DNA of 64,000 nt from Gilliamella apicola (GTDB lineage Bacteria > Pseudomonadota > Gammaproteobacteria > Enterobacterales > Orbaceae), in contig NZ_CP007445.1 in assembly GCF_000599985.1 (NCBI RefSeq), positions 2,418,001 to 2,482,000 on the forward strand, written 5' to 3'. Below are positions 10,108 to 19,271 of the stretch, piece after piece. Every line of letters begins with the position of its first letter. The stretch's first letter is position 1. The notes under the pieces are model-generated. The model was not told the DNA's origin, searched no databases, and was given only the letters and a program-made list of their open reading frames with translations. The position numbers were made by a program, and so were the translations under genes.

Positions 10108-11247
10108 TTAACTTACTAAATATGTCACTTTATGCGCCTCGGTCGGTAATGGCACTTGCCATTTAGAAAGCATTTGTGTAATTTTCTTATTTGGTAAGCT
10201 AGTATCTCGGCTTGAATTGCGTTGATATAATGTTTTTTCTGGCTGCTCAAGGTAAACAATTTCAACCTCTGCATGATAAGCATAAAGCAAATCCAATGCT
10301 TTTTGGCGCATATCTCGCGATAAATGAGTAGCATTCCAAATGAATGGTTGATTGTCTCTTAAATATTGTTTCACTTTAGCTAATACAAATTGAATCACTA
10401 ATCCTTCATTTTGACCATGCTTTAATTTCAATTCACTCCTTGCATCATCATATGAGGTAACCGGTAATTGCTGATAATGTTTACTTATCCAACTATTTTT
10501 ACCTGATGCAGGTAAACCCGACAATAATATGACTTTAGACCCTTTTTGAGGATATAAAGCATAATCAGGCAAAACATTGTCTCCTCGAAAATAGTGTACT
10601 CTGGTGTAATCATCTATAAATTGCCGAGATTGATATAAACACCCTTCTTCCAAAGCTAATTGTTTAAAGAGTTCAACTTCATCAACCATTCGAGCTTTAT
10701 CAGCACTAATACGACCGAGTATATCGGCTTTAGCCTGCATGCATAACATCCAGACAGGTAATTCCCATGAAAGCCGATGAATTAACCATTGCGGTGATTT
10801 ATTATTACTATTATCACTTAATGCATAAAATGGAACCTGATGCACATCAATAATCCGACAAATCTTTTCTCTTAACTCAAAATCAATGCCCAATCGCCAT
10901 AATAGTATTCGACTACTAATCGCTCCTTTTTGGGAATGTCTTGGTTGTGAAATTCGACCACTTAACTCATCAATGATGGTCGTTTCTGGTTTGGCAATAT
11001 CATGTAACAAAGCAGTCATAAATAGCACAAACTTTTCATCATCGGAAGATTTTACAAACTCATCTTGAGCTATCAAGGATCTTAATACCATTTGAGTATG
11101 AATCCAGACATTTCCCTCACCATGATAAGTAGGATCTTGTGGTGTCGTCATCAATTTATTCAACGCAGGTATACATTCCAACCACTGGTCAAAGTTATCT
11201 TTGCTGATACTGTAGGCGATCTCTTGTTGTAACTGCGAATAACTCAT
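10108..11247 (-). CDS. HD-domain/P-loop kinase protein of an RNA-repair cassette
   Basis: A 379-residue fusion. The N-terminal half is an HD-type phosphohydrolase with His50, His82-Asp83 (LLHDIAKP), His104 and His136 as candidate metal ligands. The C-terminal half (about 235-379) is a P-loop kinase of the polynucleotide-kinase type, with GLPASGKN at 244-251; the Asn after Lys replaces the usual Ser/Thr. Such proteins could process RNA ends by removing phosphate and phosphorylating the 5' hydroxyl. The start codon overlaps the stop of the RNA ligase gene upstream (ATGA), so the two are translationally coupled. The end-processing role is inferred from domains and neighbour. Confidence 0.82.
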   Translation of the reverse strand: MSYSQLQQEIAYSISKDNFDQWLECIPALNKLMTTPQDPTYHGEGNVWIHTQMVLRSLIAQDEFVKSSDDEKFVLFMTALLHDIAKPETTIIDELSGRISQPRHSQKGAISSRILLWRLGIDFELREKICRIIDVHQVPFYALSDNSNNKSPQWLIHRLSWELPVWMLCMQAKADILGRISADKARMVDEVELFKQLALEEGCLYQSRQFIDDYTRVHYFRGDNVLPDYALYPQKGSKVILLSGLPASGKNSWISKHYQQLPVTSYDDARSELKLKHGQNEGLVIQFVLAKVKQYLRDNQPFIWNATHLSRDMRQKALDLLYAYHAEVEIVYLEQPEKTLYQRNSSRDTSLPNKKITQMLSKWQVPLPTEAHKVTYLVS

Positions 11248-12107
11248 AAATCACCTCCAAATATTATGCCATCATTCCAATTTATCGTTATTTGTGGCGT
11301 ATAAAGCTCGGCATTTTTAGCTAATTGATTAGGAATAAACGGTTGCTGTAAATGGTGTTGACCCGCATCTAAAATAGATTGAACAAAATCTTGTCTTACC
11401 CATTTTAAACGTCCCGTTGTGGTATACTCTGATTCAATTTTCAAATATAAACCTTCCATCAAATCCGAGTTATCACACTGTTGCCAAGCCTTATTCAAAT
11501 CAATTTTTTCTTGAGCAACAATTTTCTCAAAACAACTTTTCCAATCGTTTGTTTTAGCTAAAGAATATTTAACTAATGCTAATAAGTCACCCAATCTTTT
11601 CGGTGCGATTCCCGAATACAATACGGGAACAGATAAAATAGGACCATTAGCCAATAATTGATGACGTTTTTGGGTTGATAAAAAACAGTTATTATGTCTA
11701 TCCCAAATATCAAATTCACAAAAATAGTGTGGTAATGCATCATAAAAAATAGAGTGTTTTTTATGTAACCATTCACCATACATAATATAGCGATCTTCTA
11801 AACGTTCAATTAACCAGCTTTCATGGACGGTTGCCCAATGTTTAAATAGATTAAACTGACGTTCTCGACTGCCCCCTATTAAGTAATGACCGCGTGATTG
11901 TAATAATAGCTCACCACTCTCTGAAAAACTGATTGCACAGTTAGCGCCATCAAGTTTTTCTTCAACCACAATATATTGCCCTATTAATTGATTATAGGGT
12001 AGCTGGCCATGCTCACTATCACCCAATTGCAAGCGCGAACTTTCCAAATGTGGAGTACGTGGGTATTTAATTAATTCTAAGTTTTGAATATAAGTTTCCA
12101 TTGTCAT
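11244..12107 (-). CDS. RNA ligase family protein
   Basis: A 287-residue ATP-dependent nucleotidyltransferase of the RNA ligase superfamily. Motif I is EKLDGANC, with Lys51 as the likely adenylated residue. Motif III-like sequence is YIMYGEWLH and CEFDIWD, motif IV is MEGLYLKIE and motif V is RLKWVR. It would seal RNA breaks after the partner HD-kinase has prepared the ends. ATG 12107 has CGGAG about eight bases upstream. It is the first gene of the pair, and a structured element occupies its leader. The RNA target is not known; DNA as substrate is less likely given the motif spacing and partner. Confidence 0.85.
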   Translation of the reverse strand: MTMETYIQNLELIKYPRTPHLESSRLQLGDSEHGQLPYNQLIGQYIVVEEKLDGANCAISFSESGELLLQSRGHYLIGGSRERQFNLFKHWATVHESWLIERLEDRYIMYGEWLHKKHSIFYDALPHYFCEFDIWDRHNNCFLSTQKRHQLLANGPILSVPVLYSGIAPKRLGDLLALVKYSLAKTNDWKSCFEKIVAQEKIDLNKAWQQCDNSDLMEGLYLKIESEYTTTGRLKWVRQDFVQSILDAGQHHLQQPFIPNQLAKNAELYTPQITINWNDGIIFGGDL

Positions 12108-12134
12108 TTTGTTTTCTCCGAAAAATTAGGGAAA

Positions 12135-12224
12135 ACCGACAAGGCGAAGATCTATAGATTGAACTGCAACGTAGGAGCTTTAGAAAAAGCTAAAAGACAA
12201 TATAATAGAAGATACCATGTCGGC
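12135..12224 (-). ncRNA. Structured RNA element in the RNA ligase leader (candidate)
   Basis: Read on the minus strand, GCCGACA (12224-12218) pairs with TGTCGGT (12141-12135), with one G-T pair. The helix continues after a T/T mismatch with GGT/GCC and then ATC/GAT across a CTTC bulge, about 13 pairs in all, so the two ends of a 90-base segment are held together. An inner hairpin has AGCTTT paired with AAAGCT. TTTT follows the 3' arm. The layout, ends joined by a long helix, recalls Y RNAs or other RNA-repair-linked ncRNAs more than a tRNA. It could be a separate RNA or a structured 5' leader. The pairing is seen; the function is a guess. Confidence 0.4.
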
Positions 12225-12409
12225 ATTAAGATAAAGTATTGAATACAGGCATTTTGCCACCTCATAAAAAAATTAAAGATTAGACTAAAAAAACGGCGCC
12301 ATTATCATTTTAAGCGGATATATTGTCAAGTAAAATTGGATTTTTTATACACGCAATAAGTGTTAAGATTCAAAAAGATGATTACCATTGATAAATTGTG
12401 GAGGGTTAT

Positions 12410-12877
12410 ATGAAGGTCAAAATCGTTCTATTCCCAATGACGTATTTAGCCATTATTGAACATTATAGCGCACCCGAGTTAGAACATGAATCAGTAAACA
12501 AACTCATAAAATGGTGACAAGAAAATCAACTTTTAGATGATAAATATAGAAACTACGGCATTCATTATACTAACCCTAATACTACGCCACCTGAAAAACA
12601 TCATGTTGATTTCGGTATCTCTGTTGATGAACTTATTACTAAAAACATTTATGGAGTGATAAATAAAACGATTCCACAATTTCGCTGTGCCAAAGCCAGA
12701 AATATAGGTTCGAGATATCATAATCAAGCAATTATTTATTTACTTGAAAAATGGTTACCAAACAGCAGCGAAAACTTGGGAGATTTTCCCCCAATTTTTC
12801 ATTATGTTAATGTTGGACCAACTGTAAAATCTGAACAGATGATAACGGATGTTTATTTACCTTTGTTAGATAAATAA
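12410..12877 (+). pseudogene. GyrI-like effector-binding protein, broken by one TGA
   Basis: From ATG 12410, preceded by a strong GGAGGG site, 155 codons run to TAA 12877 with a single in-frame TGA at 12515-12517 (codon 36). The sequence on both sides reads as one continuous protein of the GyrI-like/AraC effector-binding type: YLAIIEHYSAP at the start, DFGISVDE, then HYVNVGPTVKSEQ and DVYLPL at the end. The stop sits after LIKW, where a CGA arginine codon would need only one base change. The rest of the frame is intact, so the change is recent, or a sequencing error, or the stop is read through. Confidence 0.7.
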
Positions 12878-12894
12878 TACTTATAACGTATTAA

Positions 12895-13716
12895 TTAGTT
12901 AGGTGAATAATCTGCACCAAAATAACGTTGACTAATTTGTGAAAGTTCACCACTGCTAATAATTTTTTGAATACCGTCATTAATATCCTGAGTCAATTGT
13001 TCACCTTTCGCACTTTTACTAATTAAAAGATAACTAAATGGTGAAGCAATGCGATCTTCATCTTCTTTACTGAGTTCAATTATTTTAAGATTAAGATGAT
13101 GTTCACTTATAAATTGAGAAAGCATCACTTTATCAATTAATTGAAAATCATATTGGCCACTTTCAACATGCTGTAAAACAGGTAATAAGTCGGCCTCACT
13201 ATAAACGATTTTTACAGGATTATTAGCGTTTTGCTGATTATAAGTTTCTAAAGCAGTGGCATAATTTAGTCCTGGTGTTACCTCTGTTGACATACCATTT
13301 AGATCATGAAAACTATTGATGTTATTATTGTTTTTAGCTACAGCGATAACATATTGATTTTTAAAAATGGGATCTGAATAAAAATACTTTTCCTTACGTT
13401 TCTCATTCATTGCATAATTATTGGCACCAACTTGATAACGTTGTGAATCAAGTCCAGCAAGCACCGATGGAAACTCAGTTATTTCGAAATTAATTTCATA
13501 TTGTGGTAATTTTGCAAATATAGCCTTAACAACATCTATATCATAACCCGTTAAATCACCCTCATCATTTATTGTTGTAAAAGGACTTGGTGCGCCTGAT
13601 GTTGCAATAGTTATCTGTTGTTTTTTAGAACTTTCAGTATTGTTATTTTGATCATCACAACCTGTTAAACACAAAGTTGCTAAAAACAAAAAACTATACC
13701 ATTTGTTTAAATTCAT
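12895..13716 (-). CDS. Amino acid ABC transporter substrate-binding lipoprotein
   Basis: A 273-residue family 3 extracellular solute-binding protein. The N-terminus has a lipoprotein signal with lipobox LTGC (Cys19), followed by a short polar linker and the bilobed domain starting near ITIATSGAPSPFTT. GYDIDVVKAI matches the family signature for amino acid binding. It is the last gene of a five-gene minus-strand run after the acetyltransferase, with the permease and ATPase further upstream. Cystine or another polar amino acid is the likely substrate, but the ligand cannot be read from sequence. Confidence 0.88.
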   Translation of the reverse strand: MNLNKWYSFLFLATLCLTGCDDQNNNTESSKKQQITIATSGAPSPFTTINDEGDLTGYDIDVVKAIFAKLPQYEINFEITEFPSVLAGLDSQRYQVGANNYAMNEKRKEKYFYSDPIFKNQYVIAVAKNNNNINSFHDLNGMSTEVTPGLNYATALETYNQQNANNPVKIVYSEADLLPVLQHVESGQYDFQLIDKVMLSQFISEHHLNLKIIELSKEDEDRIASPFSYLLISKSAKGEQLTQDINDGIQKIISSGELSQISQRYFGADYSPN

Positions 13717-13770
13717 AACACAAATCCTCTTTAGTTTGATATTGTTAAACCTATAATTAAGTGGGTAATA

Positions 13771-14196
13771 TTAAATAAATCCCATTTCTTTCATTTCATG
13801 ACGATGATCTTTTTGATATATCGCCATGCCTGTTTTCATCAGGTCAAAACCTAAATTTTTATAAAACTCAACTGTTTGAGGATGGGTATAAAGAATAATA
13901 TTACAATCCTTAACTTGCTCGATAAGTTTATCGACAATTAACCTACCGTATTGCTGTCCATGTAAGTATTTAGCTAAGGCAATGTTATATATTGCCGCCT
14001 GACAAATACCATCTGATAATGCTCGCCCCACACCGACGACATGATTATTATCTAATAAAAATACCACTGCATAACTATTTCGAAATACCTGTTCTTGTGT
14101 TTTAGCATCTAAGGTGCTTAATCCATAAAATTTTAGTAAATCAGCAACTTCCTGCCAATTTATATCCTCACAGTGTTGTTGAATAGTAATATCCAT
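13771..14196 (-). CDS. GNAT family N-acetyltransferase
   Basis: A 141-residue GNAT fold protein. The acetyl-CoA binding segment is IALAKYLHGQQYGRLIVDKL, and the C-terminal part ends with EFYKNLGFDLMKTGMAIYQK, typical of the family's last beta-alpha-beta unit. It lies inside the ABC transporter operon, 17 bases after the ATPase gene, so it may modify the imported compound. The acceptor substrate is unknown. Confidence 0.8.
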   Translation of the reverse strand: MDITIQQHCEDINWQEVADLLKFYGLSTLDAKTQEQVFRNSYAVVFLLDNNHVVGVGRALSDGICQAAIYNIALAKYLHGQQYGRLIVDKLIEQVKDCNIILYTHPQTVEFYKNLGFDLMKTGMAIYQKDHRHEMKEMGFI

Positions 14197-14213
14197 TACG
14201 ACCTCTTAACTGA

Positions 14214-14972
14214 TTAAATTTCATAATCCATTTGCATAGCAGAATAATATCTGGATAAAAAATCTCTCGTTCTTTGTTGAACAGGATTTAGAAATACTTT
14301 ATCAGGCGAGCCATCTTCAATAATCTGTCCTTTATCTAAAAATAAAACTCGCGTTGCAATATCATGTACAAAACTCATTTCATGAGAAACTAGAATCATC
14401 GTTATACCTGATTTAGCAGCCATTTTTATTGTTGCTAATACTTCACCAACTAGCTCAGGATCTAATGCTGAAGTTGGTTCATCAAGTAATAAAACTTTAG
14501 GGTTCATCGCTAATGCCCTAGCAATAGCCACTCGTTGTTGTTGGCCGCCTGAAAGTTGTTTAGGATAGTGATCAACTCTATCAGCAAGACCAACTTCAAC
14601 TAATTTTTCATACGCAATCTGTTTGGCTTTTTCTTTAGGATATTTTTTTACAATTACTAATCCTTCCATCACATTTTCTAATGCATTTTTCTGAGGAAAA
14701 AGGTTAAATTGCTGAAAAACCATAGCGGTTTGCTGGCGAAATTTAACAATTTGATCTCGTTTAAATTTGCTTACATCAAACGATAGCTTATCAATACTAA
14801 TATTACCTGATTGTGGTTTTTCTAATAAATTAAGACAACGAAGAAATGTTGATTTTCCTGCTCCAGATGACCCGATAATGGCAACAATTTCATGAGGTTG
14901 AATATGAAGATTGATGCTGTCCAAAATACAATTACCGTGAAAAGATAACGTTAAATTATTAACATGAATCAT
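14214..14972 (-). CDS. Polar amino acid ABC transporter ATPase
   Basis: The 252-residue ATPase powers the importer made with the adjacent permease and lipoprotein. Walker A is GSSGAGKST (34-42), the Q-loop lies in MVFQQFNLFP, the ABC signature is LSGGQQQR, Walker B is VLLLDEPTSALDP, and the switch His is in ILVSHEM. This is the GlnQ/TcyC-type group. An ATG two codons upstream (14978) is also in frame, but ATG 14972 overlaps the permease stop as ATGA and has AGGAA eight bases upstream, which indicates translational coupling. Confidence 0.93.
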   Translation of the reverse strand: MIHVNNLTLSFHGNCILDSINLHIQPHEIVAIIGSSGAGKSTFLRCLNLLEKPQSGNISIDKLSFDVSKFKRDQIVKFRQQTAMVFQQFNLFPQKNALENVMEGLVIVKKYPKEKAKQIAYEKLVEVGLADRVDHYPKQLSGGQQQRVAIARALAMNPKVLLLDEPTSALDPELVGEVLATIKMAAKSGITMILVSHEMSFVHDIATRVLFLDKGQIIEDGSPDKVFLNPVQQRTRDFLSRYYSAMQMDYEI

Positions 14973-15715
14973 AACCATTTTCCTTTTCGGTAACTGGGCG
15001 TATTTTTATTGTCGCTTATCGTCAATCGCTTTTCTAAATATTTAACAAGTAACTCAATTAATATGGTTAATGCCCAATAAATTAATGCAAGTGAGATATA
15101 AACCTCAAAATAGCGATAGCTATGACCCGCTAACGTTTTACCTCTACCCGTCATTTCGGTAACGGAACAAACAAAAGCAAGTGAAGTGCCTTTGAGTAAG
15201 CCAATTAAAGTATTTCCTAAATTAGGCAGCGCCACAATAAAAGCTTCTGGAATAACAATTCGACGTAATAACTGACTATAGGTCATACCTAATGATTGTG
15301 CCGCTTCAATTTGCCCTTTATTTACCGATTGTAATGCAGCGCGAATTGTTTCAGAATTATAGGCAGCTTCGTTAAAAGAGAAAGCAATCAATACAAATAA
15401 CATAGGTGGTAATCCATTCATATTGAAATTTGTATCATAAAAATAATTAATATAACGTAATAAAATTGGAATCCCATAAAAGCTTAGATAAAGCTGTACT
15501 AACAATGGTGTTCCTCTTATAAATGAAACAAATACCGCAGCAATTTGTGTTAAAACTGGTATTTTATTCATTTTAATTACTGCAATAATTAACCCCAATA
15601 TTACGCCAAGTAACATCGAAAAAATCGTAATAAAAAGCGTTACTGGCAAATAAGCGAGCAATGTGGGTATTTGGGTAAAAATCAATCCAAAATCAATTAT
15701 ATTTGGCATCCGCAT
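14969..15715 (-). CDS. Polar amino acid ABC transporter permease
   Basis: A 248-residue inner-membrane permease of the HisMQ/GlnP group with about five membrane segments. The segment EAAQSLGMTYSQLLRRIVIPEA is the EAA loop that docks the ATPase. FIRGTPLLVQLYL is the typical N-terminal signature. A single permease gene suggests a homodimer. It lies 17 bases after the glutathionyl-hydroquinone reductase gene and overlaps the ATPase start. Confidence 0.92.
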   Translation of the reverse strand: MRMPNIIDFGLIFTQIPTLLAYLPVTLFITIFSMLLGVILGLIIAVIKMNKIPVLTQIAAVFVSFIRGTPLLVQLYLSFYGIPILLRYINYFYDTNFNMNGLPPMLFVLIAFSFNEAAYNSETIRAALQSVNKGQIEAAQSLGMTYSQLLRRIVIPEAFIVALPNLGNTLIGLLKGTSLAFVCSVTEMTGRGKTLAGHSYRYFEVYISLALIYWALTILIELLVKYLEKRLTISDNKNTPSYRKGKWL

Positions 15716-15732
15716 CTATCCCAATATTAAAG

Positions 15733-16698
15733 TTAGTTAACTGAACTAAATTGTTTATCTCGATTATGTGGCGTTTTCCAATTACTCGTATCTGGCCCTA
15801 ACGGCAAGATATCATAAGGATTGTGAGCATTATTACCTAAGAAATAGCCTTTTTTTATCGCATCAAAATCAGTGGTCTCACCAAATGCAGGTATTTGATA
15901 GAGATCTCGCGCATATCCCCATAAATTAGGATAGTCGATAATTCTATTTCGATTGGTATTAAAAGCAGAATAATAGGCTACATCAAATCGTGCTAACGTA
16001 ACATATAAGCGAATATCAGAATCAGTAATTTTATCGCCAAAAAGATAACGAGATTGACTTAATCGTTGTTCTAATTTATCTAATTGGTTAAATACAAGAT
16101 GGTAAGCATCTTCATAGGCTTTTTGTGTCCGGGCAAATCCAGCTTTATATACACCATTATTTACTTCATGAAATATGACATCATTCAATTCATCAATTTC
16201 AGTACGTAAATGTTCAGGATAAAGATCGGGCGCGCCGGCTTTGTGAAAAGGTTTAAATACGGTTTCCCAATAGTTGGTCAATCTAAAATAATCATTGTTA
16301 ACCACTTTGCCCGTTTTTACATCAACTACGGTAGGAACTGTTGCTCGTCCACTATATTCTGGATCTGTTTTAGCGTAAATCTCTGGTAAATAACGAATAC
16401 CTAATACAGGATCAACACCATTAGGATCGAGCGAAAATTCCCAGCCATGGGGTGTGCGGATAGGGGAAACTTTACCAACACTAATGACATCCTCTAAACC
16501 CAATAATTTAATGGCGATCATCTGACGATGAGCCCATGGGCAAATTGCCGCCCAAATTAAACGATAACGACCTGATTCTACTGGTAATAAACCTAGTTCA
16601 TTACCAAATGGAGTGTCGAATCGGTTAGTTTGACGTACAAAGGCGCCATCTTGGTTTATTTCATTATTTTCTGAAGTGACTACTTTTCCTATAGACAT
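15733..16698 (-). CDS. Glutathionyl-hydroquinone reductase (GST superfamily)
   Basis: A 321-residue protein of the YqjG/PcpF type, which reduces glutathionyl-hydroquinones with glutathione in the cytoplasm. The active-site motif is CPWAHR near residue 53, following a typical RYRLIWAAICPWAHR segment. The C-terminal all-helical GST domain contains SRYLFGDKITDSDIRLYVTL. It is the first gene of the run with the amino acid ABC importer. If that importer brings in cystine, the pairing could link thiol supply with detoxification; that link is inference. Confidence 0.92.
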   Translation of the reverse strand: MSIGKVVTSENNEINQDGAFVRQTNRFDTPFGNELGLLPVESGRYRLIWAAICPWAHRQMIAIKLLGLEDVISVGKVSPIRTPHGWEFSLDPNGVDPVLGIRYLPEIYAKTDPEYSGRATVPTVVDVKTGKVVNNDYFRLTNYWETVFKPFHKAGAPDLYPEHLRTEIDELNDVIFHEVNNGVYKAGFARTQKAYEDAYHLVFNQLDKLEQRLSQSRYLFGDKITDSDIRLYVTLARFDVAYYSAFNTNRNRIIDYPNLWGYARDLYQIPAFGETTDFDAIKKGYFLGNNAHNPYDILPLGPDTSNWKTPHNRDKQFSSVN

Positions 16699-16858
16699 AC
16701 GCTTACTCCTAATATTTGGTACTGCAATTGAAACTTTCTAACAGTTGGATTTATTCAATCTAGCATCAAATATTTAGCGGTTAAAATAACGAATAAGCAT
16801 ATTTATATAATCATAAATTATATAAAACAGGATTAACCTATTAACTGTGCAGAAATAA

Positions 16859-17569
16859 TTACTTTCCTAATCGTTTATAGAGCCTTTCAGGACGACCTAT
16901 TTTACCGTGATTAAGTTCAACGATTAATAATTTAGTTTGGACACAATATTCTAAATATCGTCTGGCTGTAGTTTTGCTAATATTTGCTTTTTCGACAATT
17001 TGATCGACCGTTTGCGGTTCATTTGTCTGCATAAATAGATCTTTAACTTTTTGTAAAGTAATCTCTTCAATCCCTTTAGAATGGCGATTGATATCAACAA
17101 AATCTTTAGTTTGCAAATTAAACAGTTCATCAATGCGTCTTTGATTGACATGTTTTTGTAAACTTTGACGATATAAAAAAAGTTCAAAACGCTCAAGTGA
17201 ATGTTTTAAACGTTGGTAAGATACTGGTTTAATTAAATAATCAAAAGCACCAAACCGTATAGCTTTACTACACGTATCCATATCACTTGCTGCAGTGATA
17301 AAAATAACATAAGAATCTAGTTTGTTATTAATAATGTATTCAAATAATTCAATACCTTTACCATCAGGTAAATAATTATCTAATAAAATTAATGTTGGTC
17401 TTAACTTTTCAACCATTATTTTAGCTTCTTGCAAATTCGACGCAATTCCGACGACTTTTACTTTAGTATCCCTTTGAATAAATTCAGCATTTAATTCTGC
17501 TAAAATAGGTTCATCTTCTACAATAAGAACTTTTATGGTATCTTCTTTATACTCGTTAAGTTCACTCAT
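16859..17569 (-). CDS. citB: Response regulator CitB/DpiA
   Basis: A 236-residue DNA-binding response regulator that would activate citrate fermentation genes. The receiver domain (about 10-130) has acidic residues at DEP, phosphoacceptor Asp in LILLDNYLPDG, and Lys in YLIKPVSY. The C-terminal helix-turn-helix (TVDQIVEKANISKTTARRYL) is typical of the CitB/DcuR group. It follows the sensor gene by 17 bases on the same strand and sits beside citS. Confidence 0.92.
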   Translation of the reverse strand: MSELNEYKEDTIKVLIVEDEPILAELNAEFIQRDTKVKVVGIASNLQEAKIMVEKLRPTLILLDNYLPDGKGIELFEYIINNKLDSYVIFITAASDMDTCSKAIRFGAFDYLIKPVSYQRLKHSLERFELFLYRQSLQKHVNQRRIDELFNLQTKDFVDINRHSKGIEEITLQKVKDLFMQTNEPQTVDQIVEKANISKTTARRYLEYCVQTKLLIVELNHGKIGRPERLYKRLGK

Positions 17570-17586
17570 GCATTTACCTCTTTTTA

Positions 17587-19176
17587 TTATTTTGGTATAA
17601 AAACTGAAAAAATTGTTCCATATGGTGTATTGTCTTCAAATGTAATATAACCATTGGCCTTTTTTATGTAGGTTGAAACAAGATGCAAACCGATACCATG
17701 CTCTTTAGCATCTTGAGAGGTTACGCCTGGTTCGAATATTGATTCTCGAATACTTGCATCTATACCACATCCTTGATCGCTAACTTCTAATACAATTTCA
17801 TCCGTTGCATCACTCAGATACAAATAAATCGTTTTATCACCCTGGTTATTTTTTAAACATGCATTAAAGGCGTTATCAAGTAAATTACCTAACACTGACA
17901 TAAATTCGGTTTCAGTAATTAATGCTGGTAATGCACTTAATTGACATGCAGGGTCAAAGACTAAATTCAAGCCAATTTCATGTGACTTTGAATATTTACC
18001 TATTAATAATCCACATATAGCCGGTATTTTGAAATGCTCAGAAATAAAATCTAAACAATTTTGATTATCCGCCGAATGTAGGGTAATAAAAGATTGTGCT
18101 TCTTCATAACGTTTCATATAGATAAGCCCTGACAAAGTCGCCATCCAATTAAGGTGCTCATGTCGTAAAGCTCGCAAATTATCAATGTATTGAGTTACTT
18201 GCGTTAATTTCATACTTAATAAATTGATATCATCATAATTACGAAAAGTGATCACCCAACCTTGAATTTGATCATCTACAATCACTCGAATGCGGTTAGC
18301 AATAACAATAATATTATTAAAGTAACAAATATGATCGTGTACATCTTTTGTCTGATTTTCATTTCCGTAAAGAAAATCAGTTGATTTGATAAAATTACGT
18401 AAATCATGGTTAAGTAATTCCTGATCACTCGCAATAATATCTAACATGTTTCGAGCCGATTGATTGATATTGATAATTTTATAATTAAGATCAATGGCAA
18501 TAATGCCCTCAAAAATAGATTCCATTATTGATTTTTGACTTTTAACCAACAAAGCAATCGCTTTTGGCTCTAAGTTAAACATCTGTTTTTTTACTGCTTT
18601 TGAAAAAAAGAACGAAAATACAAACAAAGCAAAAAAGAGTAAGGAACAAAAAATGATAATGGGTATAAATTGGTTAATATGTAATACATAAATATCATCA
18701 ATCATATAACCAACAGATACGATACCTATTATTTTACCTTGATCCATAATAGGAGCTTTACCTCGTAGTGCTAAACCTAAAGAGCCTTCGCTAATAGTAA
18801 TACTGCTATTTCCGCTCAGTACTTCCTGATTGTCTCCACCTACCATTGGAGAATGTAACTTGTTATTCGAGGTATGATATAAACGATAAGCTTGTTCATC
18901 ACCAATAACGATATAATTCGCATCACTTTGTTCAAAAATATCATTAACTAAATTGGCTAAATTGGTGGTATCTCTTTCTTTAACATATTTTATTAAACTC
19001 GGTATAACGGACAATTCTTTCGCTTGAATTTGCGCTTTTTCACCCAAACTTTTATACAACGTAGTTTTAGTTGCATTCCATATATAGCTTTGTAAAAGTG
19101 CGAGAATTATTAAAGAAAAAAGCAAAAGAGACAGAAATAACTTCGTCGCAAAAGATAATTGTACTTTTTTTCGCAT
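17587..19176 (-). CDS. citA: Citrate sensor histidine kinase CitA/DpiB
   Basis: A membrane sensor kinase of about 529 residues. Two membrane segments (about 12-32 and 168-190) flank a periplasmic PAS domain with YRLYH and LRGKAPI, which match citrate-contacting residues in CitA-type sensors. A cytoplasmic PAS domain, the H-box LRHEHLNWMA with phosphoacceptor His, N-box NLLDNAFNA and an ATP lid with GIGLHLV follow. A GTG four codons upstream (19188) is an alternative start; ATG 19176 is preferred. The gene is divergent from citS. Confidence 0.92.
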   Translation of the reverse strand: MRKKVQLSFATKLFLSLLLFSLIILALLQSYIWNATKTTLYKSLGEKAQIQAKELSVIPSLIKYVKERDTTNLANLVNDIFEQSDANYIVIGDEQAYRLYHTSNNKLHSPMVGGDNQEVLSGNSSITISEGSLGLALRGKAPIMDQGKIIGIVSVGYMIDDIYVLHINQFIPIIIFCSLLFFALFVFSFFFSKAVKKQMFNLEPKAIALLVKSQKSIMESIFEGIIAIDLNYKIININQSARNMLDIIASDQELLNHDLRNFIKSTDFLYGNENQTKDVHDHICYFNNIIVIANRIRVIVDDQIQGWVITFRNYDDINLLSMKLTQVTQYIDNLRALRHEHLNWMATLSGLIYMKRYEEAQSFITLHSADNQNCLDFISEHFKIPAICGLLIGKYSKSHEIGLNLVFDPACQLSALPALITETEFMSVLGNLLDNAFNACLKNNQGDKTIYLYLSDATDEIVLEVSDQGCGIDASIRESIFEPGVTSQDAKEHGIGLHLVSTYIKKANGYITFEDNTPYGTIFSVFIPK

Positions 19177-19271
19177 AATAACGCTCACACTAAAAATTAA
19201 CTATTGACATTGAGTTTATCACAGCATTAAAAAACATAGAGCCTTTAAAACCATAAAAACCACACTTAAAG

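Noticed and set aside
12135..12224. A normal tRNA gene
   Set aside because: The 7-bp end stem is tempting, but no T arm lies next to the 3' arm and no D or anticodon arm fits.
12241..12300. Sigma-54 promoter upstream of the RNA ligase gene
   Set aside because: TGGCA occurs on the minus strand, but the -12 GC element is not at the needed distance.
12656..12877. Separate small gene at the end of the GyrI-like frame
   Set aside because: It is the 3' part of the frame that starts at 12410 and is split only by one TGA; it has no ribosome site of its own.
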